A stretch of 25,178 nt of DNA, taken from positions 1-25,178 of the forward strand of contig WRFJ01000002.1 of assembly GCA_009778865.1 (NCBI GenBank). The letters are read 5' to 3'. The notes under the pieces are model-generated. The model was given only the letters and a program-made list of their open reading frames with translations. It did not search any database and was not told the DNA's origin. Both the position numbers and the translations under genes were made by a program. Position 1 is the stretch's first letter; every line of letters starts with the position of its first letter. Shown piece by piece: positions 1 through 6,604 of the stretch. The DNA comes from Chloroflexota bacterium. Lineage in GTDB: Bacteria > Chloroflexota > Dehalococcoidia > Dehalococcoidales > WRFJ01.

Positions 1-210
1 CAGCAAAATTGTATATATAATATTTATATGATTTTTATATGTATTACACGTTTAAAAATGCTATTGAAATCGTGTAGGTGGCGTGTTATAGTTTGGTTAG
101 GGAGGTTCTTGAAATTACGGCATTAGTGTGGATGTTAAAGTATAAATGTTCACAAAATTATCCGTTTATTTCTTATTATTACAAAATAATAAAATTAAAG
201 GAGGCAGTTT

Positions 211-1260
211 ATGAAAACTGCATTTAAGCGAGTTGGCATGACTCTAGCGTCTATGTCGATATTAGTATCAATGTTCAGTGGAGTAGTTATTGCCCAACCT
301 GAAATTAAAGAACTTCAAAACGAGAGACTTTACGCCCAAGTTGCCTTAGCAATGCAACTCTCTGAAGACCCAGTAGGCACTTTCTATACTTTCACACCTA
401 CTGAGCAAGAACAAGTTAGAGAGGCCATGCGTTTTCATTATGCAAATATGCAAGCTATAGTTGAAAATGGCGGTACTGACGAAGATTTTGACACAGGGTT
501 ACAAGCTTATATTGTAACTATACCTGATTCTCTTGCTTACATAATAGGGATTGATTTTACTTATACTTGGCATGAATCATCTGAGGGATATAACTATGAC
601 TCAGAATGCGTTTTAAATCATCAGGACCATGATGACGATGACGAGGATGGTAACTACACTAAAAGAGCCTTGGTAGAGACGCAAGATGATAGTGTATATG
701 CCCTAAACGCATTAGCTACTAGGTTAAAGCCTGCAGATGCTACTTGCCCTGATGATTATCCGTGCTGGATGTCTAGATGGTATGAGCACACATGCTATGG
801 TTCTGTTAACGGCCAAAAACATTGGACTATGTATGCGGCAATAACTGCACAACACAATGCTAACCACATCGATTGGACTGTTGGATGGCAGACTACATAC
901 AAATGGACTTACAATGGTTGGTATGCGAAATCAGGAACTTGGACACAAACGTTAAGTAAGTCGTATGTTGATTTCACTTATTATAGTCTACTGTTTGGTG
1001 CTACCAATCTCACAAATTGCGAATTTAGTAATGGTTGGTTTACTATAGAACTGAGTCAAATTGCTGTAACTATCTCTATGGATGCAAGCGGAGAATGCTA
1101 TATTACGTGGGTAGATGCTACAATCTCAGTTAATTGGTTACCGGGGATTACTTTTATTTTATCTACAATTGCTCTTGGTATTTCTATAGCTAGTGGTAAT
1201 ATTCCCGGTATAATAATCTCTGGTTATTTTTTTATAGACTCTTTAATTAAGTTGAACTAG
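211..1260 (+). CDS. Secreted protein of unknown function with hydrophobic C-terminus
   Basis: I do not recognise this 349-residue protein. It starts with a clear signal peptide (MKTAFKR, then a hydrophobic stretch to about residue 28, ending VVIA before Q). A strongly acidic patch (DHDDDDEDGN) lies near residues 139-148. Several cysteines are scattered through the mature part, for example in DATCPDDYPC and HTCYGS, which suggests disulphides or metal binding outside the cell. The last 40 residues are hydrophobic and Gly/Ile rich, from about WLPGITFI onward, and could span or insert into a membrane. The start is set by an excellent AAAGGAGG ten bases before the ATG. A 5'-truncated, frameshifted paralogue of its C-terminus lies at 17615-17840. 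A tiny membrane peptide gene follows 7 bases downstream. The 210 bases upstream are AT-rich and hold no gene I can see. A secreted toxin or bacteriocin-like role is only a guess. Confidence 0.8.
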   Translation: MKTAFKRVGMTLASMSILVSMFSGVVIAQPEIKELQNERLYAQVALAMQLSEDPVGTFYTFTPTEQEQVREAMRFHYANMQAIVENGGTDEDFDTGLQAYIVTIPDSLAYIIGIDFTYTWHESSEGYNYDSECVLNHQDHDDDDEDGNYTKRALVETQDDSVYALNALATRLKPADATCPDDYPCWMSRWYEHTCYGSVNGQKHWTMYAAITAQHNANHIDWTVGWQTTYKWTYNGWYAKSGTWTQTLSKSYVDFTYYSLLFGATNLTNCEFSNGWFTIELSQIAVTISMDASGECYITWVDATISVNWLPGITFILSTIALGISIASGNIPGIIISGYFFIDSLIKLN

Positions 1261-1267
1261 AACAAAC

Positions 1268-1366
1268 ATGTTGAAGAATTGGTGGAAAAAGAATGGCACA
1301 CCATCAAGTATAGTTTTAGCAATTTTATTGGTTTGTATTATAATAATAAGAGACTACTGTGGGTAG
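1268..1366 (+). CDS. Small single-pass membrane peptide (32 aa)
   Basis: This short open frame begins 7 bases after the secreted-protein gene. It encodes MLKNWWKKNGTPSS followed by a hydrophobic helix (IVLAILLVCIIII) and a short RDYCG tail. The Lys/Trp-rich N-terminus then one transmembrane helix is typical of small membrane peptides such as immunity or toxin peptides, but I know no family. No good ribosome binding site is visible, so translation would probably be coupled to the upstream gene. The decayed paralogue at 17615-17840 is also followed directly by a frame encoding a similar basic/aromatic then hydrophobic segment. That parallel is the best argument that this is a real gene. Confidence 0.45.
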   Translation: MLKNWWKKNGTPSSIVLAILLVCIIIIRDYCG

Positions 1367-1471
1367 TAGATACTTAAACGTTATTAATATCCCGACTTGA
1401 TTATTTAGGTGCGCTTTTTGAACTTAAGCCACTATACTTTCCACTTATACCACCTAAAACCACAGAGTTTT

Positions 1472-1500
1472 AAGCCCCCAGATTCAAAATCTGGGGGCTT
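1472..1500 (+). terminator. 13-bp GC-rich hairpin downstream of the secreted-protein cassette
   Basis: A perfect 13-bp inverted repeat (AAGCCCCCAGATT, then its complement) has a 3-base loop. There is only a weak T-run after it (CTTAT), so it is a plausible but not classic intrinsic terminator. Nearly the same stem (GCCCCCAGA/TCTGGGGGC) follows the second copy of this cassette at 17968-17992. Confidence 0.6.
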
Positions 1501-1705
1501 CTTATCCCTAGCTATCCGCATTTCCCGAACTTGGGTACGAGAGGGGTTATTGTGCCAATCTTTGCTTTCCGGCTCTCTCTGAATTGGTTAAGGGGATTAA
1601 GTCTCGGCAGAAGCCGTTAAACTCAGTAAGTTATGCATATGCTATCAAAACTCACTAAACAAATCCAGACGTAGACCCATATTTTGTTTTTAGATATAAA
1701 ACCCA

Positions 1706-1735
1706 TTGGCACCACTAGTGGTGTTATGGTAATAT
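1706..1735 (+). promoter_or_regulatory. Promoter with palindromic operator for the toxin-antitoxin pair
   Basis: TTGGCA (1706-1711) and TAATAT (1730-1735) are 18 bases apart. A perfect 14-bp palindrome CACCACTAGTGGTG (1710-1723) overlaps the -35 box and fills much of the spacer. A palindrome inside the promoter is what one expects for autoregulation by a ribbon-helix-helix antitoxin such as the one encoded at 2003. I see nothing gene-like between 1501 and 1705. Confidence 0.55.
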
Positions 1736-1751
1736 ATATCAGGATAGATAA

Positions 1752-1992
1752 ATGAAAATTACCTTAAAGAAACAAGCCAAAAAAATACCTAGAAAAAGTC
1801 TCCATCAATATCTATGAAAAACTAGTTAAAGGCATTGAAGATATCCGAATTATGCGAGGTGATATCAAGAGACTGGCTGATGGTAGCAATAGATATAAGA
1901 TATACCATTATAGGATCATCTTTAATATTGACTGGCAGAATAAAGAGATTACCATCACTAAAATAGACACTAGGGGCAACATTAAATACTAA
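1752..1992 (+). pseudogene. RelE/ParE-type toxin, interrupted by a one-base frameshift
   Basis: The ATG frame reads MKITLKKQAKK and then derails. A second frame carries on with YLEKVSINIYEKLVKGIED and ends in RYKIYHYRIIF, then NIDWQNKEITITKIDTRGNIKY. This is the order expected of the RelE/ParE toxin fold: N-terminal helices, then the Arg/Tyr-rich strands and the ITKIDTRG C-terminal strand. The two frames join if one A is removed from the A7 run at 1779-1785, giving 79 residues, a normal length for the family. As written the gene is broken. A genuine mutation, slippage at the A7 run or a sequencing error could each explain it. The stop is 10 bases before the antitoxin start, so the two form a toxin-first operon. 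RelE-family proteins cleave mRNA, often on the ribosome. Confidence 0.75.
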
Positions 1993-2002
1993 GGAGCTAA
2001 AA

Positions 2003-2293
2003 ATGAATACCGAAGAATTCCGCAGAAGATGGGAAGCTCTCCAAGTCAAAGAGCCGGACGAGTGGGATAAAAAAATGCTCGCCGAGATAGAAGCCGAAAA
2101 AGACGATCCTGTTTATCCTCTTGAAGAGGTTTTGGCTAATATCAAGAGTAGGGACAGAAGAATTACTCTACGCCTTCCTAAAACCTTACACGAGGATCTT
2201 GTAAAAACAGCTGCCGCCGAAGGGGTTAGTATGAACCAATATCTTTTGCATACTATCAGCACCGGCCGAGCTGTTGAGCGTATGGCTCGTTAA
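2003..2293 (+). CDS. Ribbon-helix-helix (HicB/Arc-type) antitoxin
   Basis: This 96-residue protein has an acidic, helical N-terminal half (MNTEEFRRRWEAL, then DEWDKKMLAEIEAEKDD). Its C-terminal ribbon-helix-helix domain runs from about residue 52 to 92, with the strand RITLRLPKTL and the helix-turn-helix pair HEDLVKTAAAEGVSMNQYLL. That C-terminal pattern is typical of the DNA-binding end of HicB-type antitoxins. The N-terminal half is unlike the usual HicB domain and is the likely toxin-binding arm. AAGGAG sits 6 bases before the start. The gene follows the RelE-type toxin frame and would repress their shared promoter through the palindrome at 1710-1723. If the toxin is truly dead, this may persist as an orphan antitoxin. 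Confidence 0.8.
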   Translation: MNTEEFRRRWEALQVKEPDEWDKKMLAEIEAEKDDPVYPLEEVLANIKSRDRRITLRLPKTLHEDLVKTAAAEGVSMNQYLLHTISTGRAVERMAR

Positions 2294-2387
2294 TAAAAAC
2301 CCCAGCAACCTTGCTCGGCCCATTCCTCTATTAATTCTAGGTTAGGCAGAACAACACTGTCATACTTTGACACACTGCCCTCCCGTG

Positions 2388-2424
2388 AAAAAAGCTGCCT
2401 TATTTAGACAGCTTTTTTCCTTTT
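2388..2424. terminator. Bidirectional intrinsic terminator
   Basis: AAAAAAGCTG pairs with CAGCTTTTTT (2409-2418) around an 11-base loop, with more T residues after it and an A-run before it. It can stop transcription from the antitoxin on the plus strand and from the membrane-protein gene on the minus strand, which converge here. Confidence 0.8.
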
Positions 2425-2504
2425 TTATCCCAAGCTGCTTACATTATGGGAGCTACTCTGAAATTGCTTTCAGTTATTCCCTCAGGAGCCTATAACTCTT
2501 TAAA

Positions 2505-3191
2505 CTATTTTTTAAGTTTTTTCATTGATGGAATAAAGAATGCAAGTATCGTAAGTAAAACTCCAACAATCGCGGTTATAGTGAACGCTATGGCTTGGTT
2601 ACCCCATGCACCTTTACCAGAAATGATTGAGATAAGACCTTCACCCATATATCGTTGCGGTGCCCAAGGTGCAATAAAATGTTGCCAAAAACCCGGCAAT
2701 GTTTCAACTGGCAAAATCATTCCTGTAAACATACCGCAAAGCATAGTTGTTGCAACTACAACTATACCGACCGGTCTGGCAATATTAAAAGCTCCAACAA
2801 ATAGCGCCATGATACTGAAACTTGCGACCCACAAAAACAGCATAATTTCGCCAAATGGAATAGACAAACCACCTATTACGGCCACCAATGGTGCCGCTAT
2901 TGACACAAGCAATGATAAGACAACAATATATCCAAGTTGTATACCGTAAGCCATTAATCGTGTTTTTTGGTCGGCATTTTTTGCAGGTTTGAATAAAATG
3001 GAAAGTAAAATTGAGCAAATCATTGTCATCATAACTGCAGGCATAATCAATATCGCGCCAGTAGTCCCGCCCATGATCGCTCCCATTGGTGAACTTAGCA
3101 TCGGGTACATCATAAACGAGAAACCGCAGCATAAGACGATTACTGCAACAGCCGGTAAGGCATATTTCTTTTTACCAAGTTTATCAAGCAT
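2505..3191 (-). CDS. ABC-2-type / YhgE-like multi-pass membrane protein
   Basis: This 228-residue, very hydrophobic protein has about six membrane segments: near residues 12-31, 44-63, 84-107, 115-135, 140-161 and 200-220. The segment LPGFWQHFIAPWAPQRYMGEGL before the last helix matches the pattern at the equivalent place in ABC-2 permeases of the YhgE/Pip kind, which export substrates or act in phage and secretion functions. YhgE/Pip proteins usually have a large extracellular domain after the first helix. Here the first helix runs almost directly into the permease part, so it is a minimal version. No ATPase gene is adjacent. AAAAGGAG lies well placed before the ATG. The substrate is unknown. 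The gene ends at the shared terminator near 2400. Confidence 0.65.
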   Translation of the reverse strand: MLDKLGKKKYALPAVAVIVLCCGFSFMMYPMLSSPMGAIMGGTTGAILIMPAVMMTMICSILLSILFKPAKNADQKTRLMAYGIQLGYIVVLSLLVSIAAPLVAVIGGLSIPFGEIMLFLWVASFSIMALFVGAFNIARPVGIVVVATTMLCGMFTGMILPVETLPGFWQHFIAPWAPQRYMGEGLISIISGKGAWGNQAIAFTITAIVGVLLTILAFFIPSMKKLKK

Positions 3192-3326
3192 TGTTATATA
3201 CTCCTTTTAATATATGGCGTTGATTTATCGACACGTGTATAATATAACCCATCACCTATTTTATAGACAAGCAAAACACCAGGAATCTAGATATTATTAT
3301 AATACTTTTTTGTATCCCAAGACTGC

Positions 3327-3623
3327 TTATTTAATATTTACTATTTGCAGAGTCTTGCGGTCGGCGGCTAACAGTTTAATGATAGTAGATAGCCGCGGGT
3401 CGCGCTGCCAGCTTCCATGAATGAAATTATAACTTGCCTAACGCCGCTGTTTTTGGCCAGTTCATATTGGCTTAAACCAGCTTTTTTCCTAGTCTCTATA
3501 ATTTGACCAATAAGAGCCACCCTGATGTTGCTTTCGATTATTTCACTGGGGAGTATATAGCTCTTCTCTTAAGTCTTGCCATTCACAAGCCACCGGGCTT
3601 ATTTGGGTGTTTAATTTACTCAT
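3327..3623 (-). pseudogene. HigA-type XRE antitoxin, frameshifted twice
   Basis: Reading the minus strand gives MSKLNTQISPV, then DLREELYTP. After a shift it continues SEIIESNIRVALIGQIIETR and KKAGLSQYELAKNSGV. After a second shift it ends SDPRLSTIIKLLAADRK. This is the layout of the HigA family: an RVALIGxII helix, then the Cro/C1 helix-turn-helix with SQxELAxxSGV and the conserved DPRLSTIIKLL end. Removing one C from a CCCC run near 3553 and two bases near 3399 restores a full-length protein of about 97 residues. With two independent breaks the gene is almost certainly dead. The toxin partner survives only as a stub at 3616-3702. Confidence 0.75.
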
Positions 3624-3702
3624 AGTCTTTTATCCTCTCTTTGTAACCGGCCAGATTAAGTAAGGCTCTTTCTATTTCTCTTTTTTTGGTGTCTAGTTTA
3701 TC
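3616..3702 (-). pseudogene. C-terminal stub of a HigB-type toxin
   Basis: The frame DKLDTKKREIERALLNLAGY, then KERIKDYE and a stop, matches the C-terminal tail of HigB/RelE-type toxins (the KKEIxxAxxxxxxYxxR pattern). It stops overlapping the ATG of the HigA remnant, as in an intact higBA operon. A stop lies directly upstream, and the catalytic part is missing. It was probably lost by a deletion next to the gene at 3722. Confidence 0.6.
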
Positions 3703-3721
3703 TTACCATGACCAGTTTAAT

Positions 3722-3916
3722 TTACGTATCAATAAGCTCTCTTTCATAAATAGTTATTTCCACTAAACTTACCATCGGTAAATCCGCACAGCGCTTTAAA
3801 AGCTTTCTAGCCTCTTCTATATCGGCGTAGACACTGGCTTTAGGCAGAGCCAATATTTTAACATCTTGCTCATCTTTAATATATCCACTTTGGCATTTTA
3901 CACAATATAGAATCAT
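3722..3916 (-). CDS. Small CxxC protein, last gene of the B12-controlled operon
   Basis: This 64-residue protein begins MILYCVKCQSGYI, so a single CxxC motif sits near the N-terminus, and one more cysteine lies at about residue 43. The rest is predicted helix (VYADIEEARKLLKRCADL) and strand (MVSLVEITIYERELI). I do not recognise the family. One CxxC pair could bind zinc as a dimer or act as a redox site. The ATG begins 1 base after the stop of the TrpD-like gene, so translation is almost surely coupled and the product probably works with the two upstream enzymes. Confidence 0.65.
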   Translation of the reverse strand: MILYCVKCQSGYIKDEQDVKILALPKASVYADIEEARKLLKRCADLPMVSLVEITIYERELIDT

Positions 3917-3917
3917 T

Positions 3918-4985
3918 TTATTGTTGAATTCTTATCCAATCGTTTAATTTTTTTGCAGCCAGGCCGCTGCTGATAATGTCATAAGCTCTTTTAAAAGCCT
4001 GCTGCACATTTGGCTGGTGACCGGCTAAATAAATAGCCAGGGCGGCGTTTAGACATACTATATCGGTGCGAGCCTGATCTTCCTGGGCGTTTAAAAGCCT
4101 AAGCATACGACTAGCCTCCGCAGATTTACTGGCACCCATAGCTAAATCGCCGGCTTTAGTTCTTTTTAAGCCAAAATCCTCAGGAGCAAATGTGTAATGT
4201 AATACACGACCATCTTCCTGCAGCTCGCATATATATGTTAAACCCATAGTAGAAGCTTCATCCAGCCCGCGGCCGTGCTCATCTTCTCCATATACTACCA
4301 ACGCCCGTTTGTAACCTATATGTCTCATAGTTTGAGCCACCGGCAATAGCATGGTTTTACTGTATACACCACGTACCGCTAACAGCGGCAGAGCCGGATT
4401 AGCCAGCGAAGCGGCAATATTAAGAACGGTGCCGAAAGAGGTCTCCGATAGTATGCGTCCCAAAGCCCGCGGATGCACATAAGATGACATGCCATTAAAA
4501 ACGCCTATACCAGCTTTTTCGATGCTGTTTTTAACTGCTTCGGGAGCGCATTCCACATTAATACCTAACTCTTCTAATATATCTATAGTGCCACAGGCAG
4601 AAGTAATAGCCCTTGCCCCATGCTTAGCCATAGCAATGCCATCAGCAGCAGCCACAATAGCCGCAGCCGAGCTTATATTAAAAGTTTTAACGGCATCCAT
4701 GCCGCTGCCACAGTTTTCCATTAACGGATACCGACTATTGACCTGCACTTTAACGGTATCTAGCTCATATATAGCCTGCCAAATACCAGCTATCTCAGCA
4801 GATGTTTGCCCCTTAGCAGTAATAGCAGCAATGAAAGCTCCCTGCTGCATACGACTAGGGTTATCAACAATGATCTCTTTAAAACAAGCACAGGCCTGTT
4901 GTCGGCTTAAATCTTTCTTATTAATAAGTGCGGCAATATAAGTAATAAACTCCTTATTGTCCATATGATAATTTTCTTCTCTCAT
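3918..4985 (-). CDS. TrpD-like phosphoribosyltransferase (nucleoside phosphorylase-fold family)
   Basis: This protein (about 355 residues) matches the anthranilate phosphoribosyltransferase family along its length. The helical N-terminal domain includes MQQGAFIAAITAKGQTSAEI. The PRPP-binding loop, GTGGD in TrpD, is NCGSGMD followed by TFNISSAAAIVAA. KHGARAITSACGTIDILEEL corresponds to KHGNRAxSSxxGSADVLE. GRGLDEAS carries the metal-binding Asp-Glu pair. The changed glycine loop and the Cys in SACG suggest a sub-family that may not use anthranilate. No other trp gene is nearby, and the operon is under a cobalamin riboswitch, so tryptophan synthesis is unlikely. Whether it transfers phosphoribose to another base, perhaps linked to corrinoid chemistry, is inference. 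ATG at 4985 overlaps the stop of the upstream dehydrogenase (TGATG). A second ATG at 4964, beginning MDNKEFITYI, is an alternative start. Confidence 0.85.
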   Translation of the reverse strand: MREENYHMDNKEFITYIAALINKKDLSRQQACACFKEIIVDNPSRMQQGAFIAAITAKGQTSAEIAGIWQAIYELDTVKVQVNSRYPLMENCGSGMDAVKTFNISSAAAIVAAADGIAMAKHGARAITSACGTIDILEELGINVECAPEAVKNSIEKAGIGVFNGMSSYVHPRALGRILSETSFGTVLNIAASLANPALPLLAVRGVYSKTMLLPVAQTMRHIGYKRALVVYGEDEHGRGLDEASTMGLTYICELQEDGRVLHYTFAPEDFGLKRTKAGDLAMGASKSAEASRMLRLLNAQEDQARTDIVCLNAALAIYLAGHQPNVQQAFKRAYDIISSGLAAKKLNDWIRIQQ

Positions 4986-6016
4986 CAAGGTATAAAATAC
5001 GTAAATATATGATCTGACGGTTCCAGATTGGAAATGGTTTTCTCTATTTCCTGCCAGCTTACTTCCAAGTCTTGCAAGCCATATACATCTACAGCGCCGC
5101 TGGCTAACAATTGCAAGGCTTTTTGCGTATCTGCTAGCGAGCAGCCATAAGCTCCCAGTAAATCAAGTTCACGGTAGTGGATAATATTAAGAACGGTATT
5201 ATCTAAAGACAAGGTGCCAGTAAGTCCGCTCAAAAAACCCACACGGCCGCGTTTGGCTGCCATATTGACAGCCGAGGACAGTGCCGTGCTGTCCGGACAG
5301 CACGGTAAAACTACTTCAGCTCCCAAACCTTTGCTTAACTCCATAAGTTTCTGCCAGGCATCGGTATAAGAGGCAAATTGATAATGGCTATAAGCCTGAG
5401 CCTGCTGTCTTCTGTTTTGCTGAGGTTCTACGATAATGATATTAGCCTTACTTAAATAACGGCTAAGCAAAGCGCTCAACACTCCTAAAGGCCCGCCGCC
5501 CAATATAACTATATTTTGCGCCTGCTCTACATGCAGGCGGCTAATTAAGTTATATGCACAGGCCAAAGGTTCACTAAGACTGGCTGTTTTAAAATCAAGA
5601 TTATCGGGTATTTCGTTTAAGATATACGGCTCCTGACCAAAACCTGGCACCAGCATATATTGGCTGTAGCCTCCGTCAACATGAAAACCTAAAATACGCA
5701 TGTTCACGCAAAGATGGTCTAAACCGCTTACGCAGTACACACACTTTCCGCAGAAAAGTCCCGGCGAGACAGCCACATGCTGACCTACATAATACTTACT
5801 GATTTTAGACCCTATCTGATGCACCACGCCTGCTATTTCGTGACCTAAAACGCGGGGCAAAACTAGGTCTTTCTGCCCCATGGCCCAGGCTTTGCGCTCA
5901 GTGCGGCACACACCGCATACTTTAACGGCTACTATCACATCATATTCTTTGCACATAGGCATAGGACGCTCTTCTATACATAAATCTTCCATACTTTTTA
6001 AAACTGCACTTTTCAT
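4985..6016 (-). CDS. Zinc-dependent medium-chain alcohol dehydrogenase (MDR family)
   Basis: This 343-residue enzyme has the MDR layout. The catalytic-zinc region is VCGVCRTERKAW and GHEIAGVV. The structural-zinc cysteine cluster is CGKCVYCVSGLDHLC. The Rossmann fold is NIVILGGGPLGVLSAL with an acidic residue at the end of the second strand (IIIVEP). It would oxidise an alcohol or reduce an aldehyde with NAD(P), substrate unknown. The start chosen is the ATG at 6016 (MKSAVLKSMEDLC), preceded by AAAGGTG. The frame stays open upstream, but that stretch is the riboswitch and terminator and is not coding. It is the first gene of the operon with the TrpD-like protein, so it should be switched off when cobalamin is plentiful. 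Confidence 0.88.
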   Translation of the reverse strand: MKSAVLKSMEDLCIEERPMPMCKEYDVIVAVKVCGVCRTERKAWAMGQKDLVLPRVLGHEIAGVVHQIGSKISKYYVGQHVAVSPGLFCGKCVYCVSGLDHLCVNMRILGFHVDGGYSQYMLVPGFGQEPYILNEIPDNLDFKTASLSEPLACAYNLISRLHVEQAQNIVILGGGPLGVLSALLSRYLSKANIIIVEPQQNRRQQAQAYSHYQFASYTDAWQKLMELSKGLGAEVVLPCCPDSTALSSAVNMAAKRGRVGFLSGLTGTLSLDNTVLNIIHYRELDLLGAYGCSLADTQKALQLLASGAVDVYGLQDLEVSWQEIEKTISNLEPSDHIFTYFIP

Positions 6017-6028
6017 ACCTACACCTTT

Positions 6029-6065
6029 AAAACAAAAAGCCCGCACCAATACTTTGGATGCGGAC
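6029..6065 (-). terminator. Riboswitch expression-platform terminator
   Basis: On the minus strand GTCCGCATCC pairs with GGTGCGGGC, then TTTTTGTTTT. The hairpin ends about 12 bases before the dehydrogenase start and directly follows the B12 aptamer. That is the arrangement for premature termination when ligand is bound. Confidence 0.85.
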
Positions 6066-6088
6066 TTTCCATTTTCCTCATGATTTAT

Positions 6089-6270
6089 GTAAACAAGGCA
6101 GGTCTTCTGGCTTAAGATATTAACGCTGCTAAACCCCTTCCCCCGTATAAAAACGAAGTGGCTAAATGGCGGCAGCTCTCTTTTACAGCGCCGGGCGCGC
6201 CTGGGCTTTAAACCCAATTCCCTATTATCCGCCGTTCTTACTTTTATAAACGGCGACACCTTGCTGTTGA
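6089..6270 (-). promoter_or_regulatory. Cobalamin (B12) riboswitch
   Basis: Reading the minus strand, the consensus elements of the cobalamin aptamer appear in order: AAGGTG near 6262, AATAGGGAA followed by GGGTTTAAAGCCC, GGCGCGCCCGGCGCTGT, GCCACTTCG, GGGGGAAGGGGTTTAGCAGC, and the B12 box AGCCAGAAGACCTGCC (6112-6097). CAAGG near 6263 and CCTTG near 6094 close the outer P1 stem. The element sits between a TTGACA promoter and an intrinsic terminator, so it should repress the downstream genes when adenosyl- or other cobalamin binds. Recognised by eye against the known consensus. Confidence 0.95.
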
Positions 6271-6293
6271 TATATTCTTTTGTTAACAAGTGT

Positions 6294-6322
6294 AATTTAT
6301 CATACTAAAACAAAGTTGTCAA
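6294..6322 (-). promoter_or_regulatory. Promoter of the riboswitch operon
   Basis: A perfect TTGACA (6322-6317) is followed after 17 bases by TAAATT (6299-6294) on the minus strand. Transcription would begin just ahead of the riboswitch. The -10 box is weak. From here to 6550 I see no gene. Confidence 0.5.
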
Positions 6323-6549
6323 TAAACATATAACAAACAAAAAATGAATGATCCGCCCCCAATCTTTGGCCCAAGTCTTGGAATGATATACAATAAACTG
6401 GACACCAATAAAAGATAAAATAGTGGCGAATATTTCAAAAAAGGGTGACTATAATCCAACTTTTTGGTCAGGACATGTGTTATTTAGTAAACAGTATATC
6501 CTTGTCTTCTGTAAATGTAATAACACACTTAATTTATAGTTATTTATCT

Positions 6550-6577
6550 TTTACAAACAAGCTATTTGTGCTATGCT
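6550..6577 (+). promoter_or_regulatory. Promoter of the 6605 gene and perhaps the nadK run
   Basis: TTTACA (6550-6555) and TATGCT (6572-6577) are separated by 16 bases. They lie 28 bases before the chosen start of the membrane protein. Because this promoter covers the earlier in-frame ATG at 6566, that codon is unlikely to be the start. Confidence 0.5.
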
Positions 6578-6604
6578 TTATTATCATCTCGCAAAGGTAA
6601 AAGC

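Noticed and set aside
1501..1680. GC-richer gap that might hold a structured RNA
   Set aside because: I could find no tRNA cloverleaf, riboswitch consensus or stable stem set.
1822..2049. Minus-strand 75-residue frame
   Set aside because: It lies opposite the toxin and antitoxin, which have family patterns and a ribosome binding site. It is a shadow.
2446..2949. Plus-strand frame opposite the ABC-2-like gene
   Set aside because: It is the complement of a clear membrane-protein gene and has no ribosome binding site. Its composition is that of an antisense frame.
3214..3420. Plus-strand 68-residue frame
   Set aside because: It has no family pattern and overlaps the HigA remnant on the other strand.
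4985..6289. Long dehydrogenase frame starting at 6289 (434 residues)
   Set aside because: The first 91 codons lie on the cobalamin riboswitch and its terminator and encode no dehydrogenase sequence. The real start is 6016.
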